From assembly GCA_001414345.1 (NCBI GenBank), contig LLCB01000733.1, forward strand, positions 1 through 10,613: 10,613 bases of DNA. Reading direction: 5' to 3'. The position numbers and the translations under genes were made by a program. The stretch comes from Hymenoscyphus infarciens. Lineage: Eukaryota > Ascomycota > Leotiomycetes > Helotiales > Helotiaceae. The stretch's first letter is position 1, and each line of letters starts with the position of its first letter. This document shows, one piece after another, positions 1 through 8,662 of the stretch. The notes beneath the pieces were generated by a model. The model was not told the DNA's origin. It worked only from the letters and a program-made list of their open reading frames with translations, and ran no database searches.

Positions 1-279
1 TAAAGCTAATCTAAGAAGTCTATAACTAAGTATCTAGTACTTATCTAAGTATAAAAAAGATATACTAGTTATTAGTATAATACTACTACTAGGTTAGACT
101 AGGTTTAGACTATAAGAGGTATATAGTAAATTATTAAGCTTATAAATATTCTTATCTTTAATAAACTAAGTAATAAGGCTTTCTTTACTCTCTTCTAGTA
201 TCTAACTACTTTATATAACATTTATATATATAGTTTTTAAATTATTTTTAAAGAATAAACATAGATTTAATACTATATT
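1..279 (+). pseudogene. Ty3/Gypsy pol remnant: integrase zinc-binding region and start of core (left part)
   Basis: This is the left part of a chromovirus-type Gypsy polyprotein, cut by the window edge and by the Copia insertion. The frame with codons starting at position 3 shows the zinc-binding region of integrase. A Cys-x2-Cys pair is mutated to TAT codons at 132-143 and is followed by a degenerate GLLHPLP-type stretch (GFLYSLLV, 177-200). From about 236 the matching frame shifts by one base, at a T/TA-rich run near 226-240. It then reads KNKHRFNTI up to 279, matching the segment before the second integrase beta strand. The frame resumes at 8838 as LVFIN. Stops stand where Gln or Trp is expected, as RIP of CAA, CAG and TGG would give. 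The first catalytic Asp is not recognisable. Identification rests on motif recall; a translated search would settle it. Confidence 0.75.
275..279. repeat. Target-site duplication of the Copia element, left copy (ATATT)
   Basis: ATATT directly abuts the left LTR and is repeated at 8833-8837 next to the right LTR. Five bases is the usual duplication length for Ty1/Copia integration. Removing the element and one copy restores the Gypsy integrase frame, which supports it independently of the A+T-rich background. Confidence 0.85.
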
Positions 280-449
280 TATTAGTATAACTTATAGTTA
301 TAAAAGCGATATAAAAAGAGTTATATTATTATTCGTATATACCGAGTAAAGCTAGCTACGATAACTACTTAAGTAGCTCTTAAGTAAGAAGTATATATAA
401 CTACGTATACTAATCTAAATCGCTATTTACTCTTAAATATATACCGGCA
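280..449 (-). repeat. Copia LTR, left copy (3' LTR of the minus-strand element)
   Basis: It aligns without gaps to 8663-8832, with about 15 differences, all transitions. The minus-strand 5' end is TG (449-448). The other end is TA (281-280), as expected if the canonical CA was changed by RIP. On the minus strand a TATATATTTAAG box lies a few bases inside the 5' edge and could have been the promoter. At the positions where the two copies differ, this copy is more often the TA form, so it is the more mutated of the pair. Confidence 0.93.
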
Positions 450-462
450 CTAGCACTCCTTT
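450..462 (-). other. Candidate polypurine tract of the Copia element
   Basis: On the minus strand this reads AAAGGAGTGCTAG and ends at the TG of the 3' LTR. A purine-rich run beside the 3' LTR primes plus-strand DNA synthesis in LTR elements. Its place agrees with the minus-strand orientation shown by the protein motifs. The six bases nearest the LTR are not purely purine, so the exact limits are uncertain. Confidence 0.45.
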
Positions 463-577
463 AAAATAATAAAAGTTAGTACTCTAAAAATCATTAAAAT
501 CTACTATCTAATCTAACTAATTAAAGCTCTCTATTCCTTATTCTCGACTAATAAGAAGGCTCTATTTTAATCTCCTA

Positions 578-3500
578 TTACTTCTTATTTCGTTCTACTT
601 ACTCTATTAAGTTAATATCTAGCTTATTAGTATTAATTAACTTTTATAAAGTACTATAGTAACTCTTTTTAGTTATAGTATTTATAAGATTACTCTTACT
701 ATCGATCTATTTAATCTTATTAATCTCTCTTAACTTATATATCTCTTATAGATATATAATATTAATTATTAGTCGCTTCTCCTTAGTCGTATCTAATTTA
801 GCTATATATTTGTAAATAGACTTTGAATTAGTATATATTATAAGTAGTACTTTAAATCCTAAGATACTTTTAAAAGTCGATTTAATCGAAGCTATAATAT
901 AAAATCTAGAGCTTATTATATATAATTCTAATACTAAAACACTATAAGTAACTCTCTTATACTTAGTAGAAGACTAATATAAGATATTAGTATTATTATC
1001 CTTATCTATAAGAGTAATAATATAACTGATTTATAGTAATAAGTTCTTATTATTAGCGAATAATCTATTAGTAAAAGTGTATAACTTTAAAGAAGTTTTA
1101 TCTAACTTAATAAATTTAAGACCTCTTATAGTATTATCGATTTACTATTAAATTCGCTTATTAAGAAGAGAAATATCGTTATCTTAAAGATTAATAGTTT
1201 AAGTAGTATATAATAAGTCGAAAGCAGTCTTAAGTTAAGTTAACGTAGCTAAGTATATCTCTCTAGTATATTATATAATATATTAATCTTTAGTATCTAC
1301 TATATATAATATCTCTTTTATATTAGATATCTTAGTTAGAGCTTTTTATACTAAGTTCAAGTATTTTATCTAATTCTAAGTAAGAGATATAGAGCTATCT
1401 TAATACTTAGTAATTAGCCTTCTATTAAATTTAATTAGATAGTTAATAGTAAGCTCTTCTCTTTTCTTAGATATAAAACCGGCCTTATTAATAGCAGCCT
1501 TCTCTTTATTAGTAAAGGCGTTATTAGTAAGTATAAGAATATCGTTAGTTTAAAAGCCTACTATACTAAAAGGGGTATTTAACTTTACTTATTTATTATA
1601 TTAGTATAACTTAGTATATAAAAGACAGAGGTTAAAGATTAACTATTCTATTATAAGCCTTATAATATAGTGTTTATAATACGTTGTAAACTAATAATTA
1701 CTAGCTTCTAGAATACTATATAATAGCTTAATTACTTTAAAGAATATATCTTCTTATTAGAGATAACTTTTAAGAGAGTATATAAAGAATTTTTATTCAA
1801 GTTAGTTAACGATTATATATATACTTATATAATATTCTAAATAAATACTCGTAAGTCTAGAAGTATTATAATAAGTATAAGAATTATTCTCTAGCTTACT
1901 ATTTAAATAGCAGGTGCCTAGGTAAGTATTAGCAACTTTCTAGTATTATTATATACTTAAATAACTAATATTAACTTTGTAAAAGTAAGTACTATACTCT
2001 TGAATTTAATATTATCTATAAAGTATAATCTAAATATTCTAGTATTAAGAGATAACTTCTTCTAGATAATAATCTTAAAAACATCTTAATTAGTTAATCT
2101 ATTAATCTTCTTTTATTAAAATTTAATATATATTATACTATTATTAGCTATAAAGACTTTAATATTATAAGGTTCGCTTAAATTAGTAAGAAAAGTTTTA
2201 ACGTCTTTAAGAGTAATATAGTTAATACTATTAATAAAAGCGTCTAACTATTAAAATAATACTTTAATATTACTTAGAGGCCTTAGATACTTTTAAGACT
2301 ATCTACGTCTATGCTTCTAAAGTAGTTCTAGTAAAGATTCTAGAATATTAGTATTTTAATAGATTTATAACTAACGAAGTTAATAGTAAGAAGAAGATGA
2401 ATATTATTCTACTACTTACCTACTCTATTACTTAAAAGTTCCTTCTTTTTTATAGAGTTATAATATCGTTTTAGATAGTGCTATATTAGAAACTTCCTTA
2501 GTCGCTAGTGCTATTCTAGAAGTTTTAGAAGTTTTAATAAAGTATAGCTTTATAACTATAGATTAAAACTTTATAGAACTACTTAGTAATACTATAATAT
2601 AGTCTTTATTCTCGATTTCTTAAAGAGTAAAAGGTTCTATCTAAGACTTTATATACTCTCTCTATACTAAAACGTCTAAATTTAAGAGTAAGTCTTTAAC
2701 TTAGTTAATTAGTCTATTTTATATATTAAGAGCTTCTTTAACTTAATAGAATATAATCTACTTTTATATCTTTTAAGTAGCCTTTTTATAGGTCTTAAAT
2801 CTTATAGAAATTAGTTATAAGAGTATATTAGTTATAGTTATTTAAGTATATACCTTATATACTAATAGAGTAGAGACTAGTCTATTTAGGCCTACTATAT
2901 CGTTAATTACTTTAAAAGCTATTTAAAGTACTAAACTTTATAAGAGATAAGACTCTTATTTATTTATAATATTATATATCTATCGAATTAGTCTATAGTA
3001 TCGTTCTACTATACTAATTAAATTATATACTTCAACTAGTATAGTTTTTACTATAATACCTATTCTAGTAGTAGAGTATATAAAGTCTTTTCTAATAAAG
3101 TTTATCTTAATAACTATAATAATATAATTAAGAGGTCTAAGATATATATTAATCTAATATCTTTAGAAGACCTTCTATATAGTTATTACTTTTATATCTA
3201 GTAAAAAGTTATCTACTTAATACCTTATTACTTCGTCTATATAATATAAGACTATCTACTTATTAAAAAAGAAAATATTAATTAAAATACTATAATTAAA
3301 TTCAAGGTTATTATAAAGAGTAAACTTAAACTAGCCTAGTAAACTTCTATATTTTTAATAGTATTTATAGAATTTAGTAAGATATTAAAGAATAGCCTAG
3401 TTAATATAATACCTAGCTCTTTCTAGTACACGTTATAATCTTAGTACTAATAGGTAGCTAAATTACTTATAAAGTCTTTAAATATTAATATTTATAAAAA

Positions 3501-3841
3501 AGGTTAAGTACTCCTATATAAAGTTATATATAGCTTTATTCTAAAGTAGAAAAAGGTATCTAAATCGTTATATAATAGAGAACCTCTTAAGTTTTATCTC
3601 TTTCTTATTCTCTTAAATAAGTATATTTTAAAGATTATTTAAACTAATATTTAGATTATCTATATTATTAATATAAAAGATAAAAGAGATATTAGATTAT
3701 ACTATATAAAATTTAGCTTTTCTAATTAGTATATTAATTATTATCGATTCTAAAGATAGAGTATATCTCTTACTAAATTAGATATTAAATTAACCTTCTA
3801 TACTCTTATTAATTAAGACGCTTTTAATAAGTCTAATATAC
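578..3841 (-). pseudogene. Copia polyprotein, 3' part: integrase, reverse transcriptase, RNase H
   Basis: Continuation of the Copia polyprotein after the nested insertion (minus strand, frame of 3033 and 2043). The integrase zinc-binding region is near 3450-3480 (LYK, stop, FSYL). A core segment with IDEV lies at about 3228-3239, and EVYNLISIVERYY, followed within a few codons by IRX-IYNII, runs from 3033 to about 2968. FKVINDIVGLN follows near 2885-2917. Reverse transcriptase starts near 2045 (TRIF). Its first catalytic Asp is Asn (1834-1836), and the TDD-type active site is TND (1541-1549). RNase H shows FANNKN (about 1040-1060), TNSKS in place of TDSKS (818-832) and KWIDS-type sequence near 705, ending at a stop near 578. 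Most stops are TAA or TAG at expected Gln sites. One frameshift lies near 1788-1798; downstream the frame is that of 1690 and 703. Confidence 0.9.
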
Positions 3842-3846
3842 GTAAG
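3842..3846. repeat. Target-site duplication of the inner element, left copy (GTAAG)
   Basis: GTAAG abuts the left LTR of the inner element and recurs at 6207-6211. With one copy and the element removed, the Copia frame passes from the protease region into the integrase region without a shift, confirming the insertion point. Confidence 0.9.
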
Positions 3847-4124
3847 TGTAATAACAAGGCAGGAGTAGAGTAGAGAAGTAGTCTATTCGTAGTTATTAAC
3901 GCGAAAACTAAAGGTAAAGAGCGAAGACAGCTCTAAACGATGCTAATATATAAGAGGTTTAGATAGTATAAAAGGGTCTAAAACCGACTAACGTTATACG
4001 TCGGCTAATATAAAAGCCTGAACCTATATAACCTTCCTAAAACAGATAATATAAGATAATAACTACTGAAACCTTATATATAGTAGGTACTCCTAGCTAT
4101 CTAGGATGATAGTATACTATTATA
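3847..4124 (-). repeat. Inner element LTR, left copy
   Basis: It aligns without gaps to 5929-6206 at a constant offset of 2082, with about 23 differences, all C/T or G/A. It begins TGTAATAACA on the plus strand and ends TA, matching a TG...CA terminus whose CA was changed by RIP. The short inverted repeat near its right end, intact in the other copy, is degraded here to a TA-rich form. Confidence 0.94.
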
Positions 4125-4136
4125 TCCCTCTTTCTT
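4125..4136 (-). other. Polypurine tract of the inner element
   Basis: On the minus strand this is AAGAAAGAGGGA, twelve uninterrupted purines ending at the LTR edge, the place and composition expected of the plus-strand primer. It is the main evidence for minus orientation. No comparable tract abuts the other LTR in the plus sense. Confidence 0.65.
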
Positions 4137-4224
4137 AAAAAAGACTTGTTCTAAGTCTTCTATCTCTTATCGTTTAGGGCTAAATCAGGATAGTATAACT
4201 ATTATAATATTTATTATATTTGAT

Positions 4225-4313
4225 TTTGTTATAAGCGAGGAAGTTAGGGTCTAAATCGTAGCTAACCTAGGTTTATAGATACTTTGTTTTTATTAAGATT
4301 TGTTATAAGCGAG
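4225..4313. repeat. Two copies of a 15-bp direct repeat (TTTGTTATAAGCGAG)
   Basis: Identical 15-mers lie at 4225-4239 and 4299-4313, 74 bp apart, inside the inner element near its purine tract. They retain TpG and CpG, unusual in this window. No role is known; they could be part of a cis-acting region or an old internal duplication. Confidence 0.6.
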
Positions 4314-4459
4314 ATAAGATATTAAGATATTGATTTTAGGTCTGAATTATAACTAAACTATGTTAAGATACTTATAAAAGAGAGACTTCGTTTCTAATCC
4401 TTTAATATTAAAGTAAGCATTTACTAAAAGAGAGTAGTCTAATCTATCTAAGAGGTTAG

Positions 4460-4497
4460 AAAAAGTTTAAAGTAAAAATTATAAAAAGTTTAAAGTA
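4460..4497. repeat. Tandem pair AAAAAGTTTAAAGTA
   Basis: The same 15 bases start at 4460 and 4483, a spacing of 23. The following sequence is also loosely repetitive (several TTTAAAGTAGAG and TTTAGAGTAGAG-like pieces up to 4530). It is non-coding sequence inside the inner element. Confidence 0.5.
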
Positions 4498-4548
4498 GAG
4501 TCAAAAGCGAATTTAGAGTAGAGTTAGAGGTTATTCAGTTAAGAGGTA

Positions 4549-5166
4549 GTAATAACTTAGTTAAGAGCTTACTTTGAGAGCGTACCGATTTATATTTGAT
4601 TCAAAGAATTTAAAAAACGTAAAGTTAAAAACGAAAAGTTAATAATATTATAGATAGTAATAACTTAGCTAAGAGGTTACTATCCTTTTAAGAGTATACC
4701 GATTTATATCTGATTCGAAAAGTTTAAATAAAGAAAGTACTCTTAGCCTAGCTAGAAGTAAAAGAAAGTAAGAAAGTAAAGACTATAAGACTCTTATTAG
4801 AGTTAGTAGGGTTTTAGCTAGTTAAATAAACTTAATACTAAATTATTATATTACCTTATTCCCTTTAAAGTACTTAAGGACTTAATTATCTTCTAATTTC
4901 GAAGAAGAGTTACTGTCGTATTATAGAGAGTTTAGAGCTAAGGTATATCCTATATATAAAAGAAGCGTTCTAATTCTAGTATCTCTCTAAGTATAGCTAT
5001 ACTTGAAAAGTAAACGTTTCTTTAGCGTATTCTTCTCCTAATTCCACTTCTATCTCTTTTAGATAATATTTAGTCTAGATTAAAAACGATAACTTAGCTA
5101 AGAGCTCACTTCTAAGTTTTATTCTAATAGAAAGCGTATTTCAACCGATTCGTATCTAATTCAAGA
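4549..5166. repeat. Three dispersed copies of a 60-80 bp unit inside the inner element
   Basis: Copies lie at about 4549-4606, 4657-4722 and 5088-5166. Each opens with ATAACTTAG[C/T]TAAGAG and closes with an ACCGATT-TAT-[C/T]TGATTC-like block; the third is longer between the two blocks and more diverged. The first two are 108 bp apart. Because the repeats include non-RIP differences they predate the RIP burst. They are a structural hallmark by which other copies of this element could be found. Confidence 0.65.
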
Positions 5167-5528
5167 GTTAGGAAGTAGTAGGAAGGCATTAGAGGCAGCG
5201 GTGTCCTTTAAGAGAAAGAGGTCTAAATTTAGGCTTAAAAAGTAAAGAAGAGTTCGAATAAGGGTCAGATTAGTAAGGGTTCAAAGGTAGGATTTAGTTA
5301 TTAACTTCGAAGTTCGCTTATAAATTCGTCTATCTCGTCTAACTAATCGTTTTATTCTTTATTTTTATACTTCTATCTCGTCTAATTATTATTTATATTT
5401 ACTATACAGTTTCGGTTTAGAGAGAGTTTAGAGGGTCTTTTAAAAAGAGGAGAGGGTGGCTCTAAAAGGTTATTCAACGCCTTATAGTAGAACTAGGTCT
5501 AATATTTCGAAGATGTCGATTTTAGAGA

Positions 5529-5663
5529 GGGGGGGGGTATAATTAGAAGGGGGTCTATAGACGCTAGAAGAGAGAGATCCGAAGATACTAGAGGGGAGGG
5601 ATCCGAAGATGCTAGATAGAGGTTAGATACTAGAAGAAGGGGATCCAAAGCTAGAGGGGGGGG
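5529..5663. repeat. G-rich tract with imperfect GGATCC-containing repeats
   Basis: Runs of nine G (5529-5537) and eight G (5656-5663) bracket three imperfect units built on GATCC(G/A)AAG..CTAGA, at about 5571-5593, 5594-5617 and 5636-5657. The plus strand has several further runs of three to five G. Such runs contain no CpA or TpG and so escape RIP. The tract could form G-quadruplexes on the plus strand, which is an inference. Confidence 0.6.
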
Positions 5664-5761
5664 TCTTAAGCTAGGTGTTAATTTAGAGGTTACTAGTAAA
5701 GGGTCTATAAGCTGTTTAAAAGGGTTCAGTACTATAAAGAGGACCGAAGCTATAGAGTTGT

Positions 5762-5853
5762 AGAGTATATACGTAGTTATCTAGAAGCTATTCGAAAAGG
5801 AAGTCCTAGAGCGTATACGTAGGTATCTAGAAGCTGTTTAAAAAAAGGGGGTT
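5762..5853. repeat. 46-bp tandem repeat, two copies
   Basis: The block AGAG[T/C][A/G]TATACGTAG[T/G]TATCTAGAAGCT occurs at 5762 and 5808, offset exactly 46 bases, with a few substitutions. The tails diverge into A-rich and G-rich sequence. It sits in the 5' part of the inner element if that element is on the minus strand, a usual place for tandem repeats in untranslated leaders. Confidence 0.65.
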
Positions 5854-5928
5854 GTAGAGTTAATAGTAGGGAGGCTAGAATAGAAGTAAGGTTAAAAAGC
5901 CTAATAAGAAGAGTAACCTTTAGTTTAA

Positions 5929-6206
5929 TATAATAATAAGGTAGGAGTAGAGTAGAGAAGTAGTCTATTCGTGGTTATTAACACGAAAACTAAAGGTAAA
6001 GAGCGAAGATAGCTCTAAACGATGCTAATATATAAGAGGTTTAGATAGTATAAAAGGGTCTGAAACTGACTAACGTCATACGTTGGCTAATATAAAAGCC
6101 TGAATCTACGTAACCTTTCTAAAACAGATAATATAAGATAATAACTACTAAAACCTTATATATAGCAGGTACTCCTAGCTATCTAGAATGACGGTATGCC
6201 GTCATA
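5929..6206 (-). repeat. Inner element LTR, right copy (5' LTR if the element is on the minus strand)
   Basis: This is the partner of 3847-4124. It keeps more CpG and TpG at the right end, including an uninterrupted hairpin at 6189-6204, but has TA at both termini where TG and CA are expected. The differences go both ways between the copies, so each was mutated independently after insertion. Confidence 0.94.
6189..6204. other. Perfect 6-bp inverted repeat at the LTR edge
   Basis: TGACGG TATG CCGTCA is a six-base stem with a four-base loop, two bases from the LTR terminus. The left LTR has the same site as TGATAGTATACTATTA, so the original was probably the C+G-rich form. Terminal inverted sequence in LTRs can be part of the integrase recognition site; this role is inferred. 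Confidence 0.6.
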
Positions 6207-6211
6207 GTAAG
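6207..6211. repeat. Target-site duplication of the inner element, right copy (GTAAG)
   Basis: It is identical to 3842-3846 and marks the right edge of the inner element. Confidence 0.9.
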
Positions 6212-8281
6212 ATATTAGTTATATTCTATACTTAACTTTTAAGCTACTCTAATATCAATTATTACGCTAAAGAAGTTTTCTTTTATATATCTTTTAGCTA
6301 TTATTATAAACATCTTCTTTATAAATTCGTATATAATATTAGAAGTATTATTTAGGTTATTTAAGTTTTATAAGATATATCTATTAATAGTATATCTTTA
6401 TACTAAACTTATTAAATTTATAATAAGTTATTTAATATTTATATTATTAATAAATCCTATAAAAGTAATATTATAATAGATAACTTCGTTATCTAAGCTA
6501 GTATCTAATAAGTAACTATCTTCTTTTAATAGAGTAATAGTATAAAGTATCTCTAATATCTCCTCCTTCTAAATATTTTAAACATATACTATATTTATAT
6601 TATATATCTTTCTAGTATATCTATCTCGCTTATCTTTAAAGTATCTAGAATTCTTATTAGTCTATTTAGTAAAGTAATAGTTCTACTCTTCTTAACTATA
6701 ATTCTAAGATAAATAGTCGTTCTTTCTATATATATAATATATCTTCTTCTTCTTATATTAATCTATATTACTAAATTTATTTATACTATATTATCTACTC
6801 TTATAGAAGTATCTTTTAGTTATTATAGTCTTATTTATAACTATTTCTAGGTAGACTTTTATATAGAATTAGATTAAACTTTATAGAAGAGTAATAGTAT
6901 TAGAAATCAAAGAGTCTTAAGATAAGGTTAATATTATAATAGTATAATCTAGAACCTTTTTATATACTAAAATTAGCTTATTCGAAAACTAACTATTAGT
7001 ATAAAAGTCTATAGAAAGGGAAAATCTTAGTAAATTAAGTCTTAATAATATATTCTTAAAAGACCTTAATATTAATACGCTAGATACTTATATTATCTCT
7101 TATAAATCGATGTTATTCTACTTAGATAATTAGCCTCTTTTATAAAGTTTATCTTTAAAGTATTATTATATAGATATAGATAAAACTTTAAAAGATTAAT
7201 TATTATATTTATTAAAAAGTATAGTATAAAAGTAATTTAAAGTATTATCTTTTAATATAGTAAGGAAGATAAGAGAGTAAATCGCTAGTAATATCTTACT
7301 TCTCTTATATATATCTTTAAATATTATAACTTTAATTATAAAGTTATCTTCTTTTTTACTATACTTTTAGTCGTTCTTATATACTTTTATAAGTATACCT
7401 AATATACGTAAGTAGTTTTAACTCTTTTAAGAATTTTATAAAGTTAACTCTAGTTTAAAATATACTATATTTATTCACGCTAGTAGTCTTCTACTTAGAT
7501 TATTCTATTACTAATCGTGTTCTAGATACTTAGAGATATTATTAAAATTATTACTACTAGTATCTTTACTAAATTAATAAGATATAAAGAAGAAGATTTA
7601 GTTATCTTTTAGTAGACTTAAAGATTAGATTAGAGGTTATACTAGATTACTTAAGTCTTTTCTTTTAGTTAGTAAGATTAAAGTCGTCGAAGGTGTCGGT
7701 TATTATTATTATAAGGTAAAGGCTTATAAAGCTTCGTCTCTAACCTTTGTCTTAGATTAAGTATTTTAAGTAATATTTTCAATTAAAGATTATTATTATT
7801 AGAGTTATTATTACTATAGCTTTTATTATCTTTTAGCGTATTTCTCTATATATTTATAATAAGAACTAAAGACTTTAGTACTAGCTTCTTCGAATACTAT
7901 AGCTTTTAATTCTTCGTCTAACTACTTAGTTTAGTTAACCTCAATAGTAGTATTATATAGTACTTAAGATATAAGTATCTTATATCTATTAGTCTTAACT
8001 TATATACCTCTTCTATAAAGTATTCGTTATAACTTAGTAGTAGTAGATTAGTAAATTTTAGCGAATTTATCTTAATTCTATCTTTTAAAGTCTACTTAAA
8101 ATTCGTTCTAAAGAAGAAGGTCTTCGTTCTCTTCTTTAGTATACTTCTCTTCTTATTTAGTAGCAAAAATCGTCTCTTCTATTTATATTAACTTTAGCTT
8201 TAGTACTAGTTTTAGAGCTTGTTTTAGTGCCGAAGTTAAAGCCTCTAAAGTCGTTAGAATCAGTGTCGATATATCTATTAT

Positions 8282-8326
8282 ATTATAGCTATTATAGATA
8301 TTATAGATATTATAGATATTATAGCT
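8282..8326 (-). repeat. 9-bp tandem repeat in Copia gag (5 units)
   Basis: Five units of ATTATAG[C/A]T run without interruption (8282, 8291, 8300, 8309, 8318), followed by ATTATTATT. In the gag frame on the minus strand each unit codes Ser/Ile-Tyr-Asn. The nine-base period keeps the frame, so it probably arose by slippage within a low-complexity protein segment. Confidence 0.85.
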
Positions 8327-8643
8327 ATTATTATTACTTAAATTAGTAGATATCGTAGATAATATTAAAAGTTCGTTTATACTTTACTTAATAGGTAAAA
8401 GAGATATTAGGTTTTAAGTTAATAAGTGTCTTAGAGAGTATAAATTATCTTAGTAGATAAAAGGATATTAGTATTCGTAATTAGCACTTTCTATCTTAAG
8501 AAGCGTTTATAGTATATTATTAAAGAGTTATTAAACAGTAGAAGGAATTACGATTAGAGAAGAGAATTCTACTAGTAATATCGAGTTTACTTTTATATAA
8601 GTATATCTATAGTAGAAATATATAAAGTAACTAAGTATCTAAT

Positions 8644-8657
8644 CTATATATCTACTA
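8644..8657 (-). other. Possible primer-binding site of the Copia element
   Basis: On the minus strand, five bases after the 5' LTR, the sequence is TAGTAGATATATAG. Allowing G-to-A and C-to-T changes it could derive from a TGGTAG site complementary to the 3' end of initiator tRNA-Met, a common Copia primer. So many changes must be assumed that this is only tentative. Confidence 0.25.
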
Positions 8658-8662
8658 ATTAG

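Larger units (their letters stand above)
3847..6206 (-). mobile_element. Short non-autonomous LTR retrotransposon nested in the Copia element
   Basis: It is a 2360-bp element with two 278-bp LTRs and a perfect GTAAG target duplication. The 1804-bp interior (4125-5928) shows no recognisable Gag, protease, integrase, reverse transcriptase or RNase H on either strand, although these remain readable in the equally RIP-affected neighbours. It probably depended on proteins from another element. In size it lies between the TRIM and LARD classes. Minus orientation is inferred from a 12-base purine tract beside the left LTR; a TATAAAAG string in the LTR on the plus strand argues weakly the other way but may be a RIP product. 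The interior contains three dispersed copies of a 60-80 bp unit, a 46-bp tandem repeat, a GGATCC-containing repeat and runs of eight and nine G. The autonomous partner is unknown. Confidence 0.88.
6207..8506 (-). pseudogene. Copia polyprotein, 5' part: Gag, zinc knuckle, protease
   Basis: One minus-strand frame (that of 8290, 7837, 7348 and 6244) reads through the whole segment. The stops are mostly TAA or TAG, often clustered as expected for a Gln-rich Gag stretch near 7770-7830. A 9-bp tandem repeat codes S/I-Y-N triplets (8282-8326). A Gag core with KYSKKEDNFIIKVIIF lies near 7322-7369. The knuckle has four TAT codons in C-x2-C-x4-x-x4-x spacing: 6737-6739, 6728-6730, 6713-6715 and 6698-6700. 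The protease site follows in a VIIDIRVA context (about 6242-6265). The catalytic Asp (6254-6256) is kept, but Thr-Gly-Ala has become Ile-Arg-Val. The frame reaches 6207 and continues at 3841 with no shift. The start is not resolvable because ATG may have become ATA; 8506 is an estimate. Confidence 0.85.

Noticed and set aside
280..455. Extending the Copia LTRs six bases, to 455 and 8838
   Set aside because: The extension needs two transversions in six bases, while the rest of the LTR has none, and it breaks the exact ATATT duplication.
3960..4020. TATAAAAG strings in the inner LTR as evidence for plus-strand orientation
   Set aside because: TATA can be made from CACA or TGTG by RIP, so the strings carry little weight against the purine tract at 4125-4136.
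4125..5928. A degraded Gag in the inner element
   Set aside because: Minus-strand frames give some long stretches (for example near 4900-5040), but no Gag motif could be recognised and stops are not confined to plausible Gln or Trp sites.
7690..7745. A plus-strand zinc-knuckle-like pattern (TAT codons around AAG GTA AAG GCT TAT)
   Set aside because: The Gag frame here is on the minus strand, and the last Cys position does not fit. The real knuckle is at 6698-6739 on the minus strand.
578..8506. An alternative genetic code in which TAA, TAG or TGA is read as Gln or Trp
   Set aside because: CpA and TpG are depleted everywhere, including the non-coding LTRs, and LTR pairs differ by the same transitions. 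RIP explains the stops without code change.
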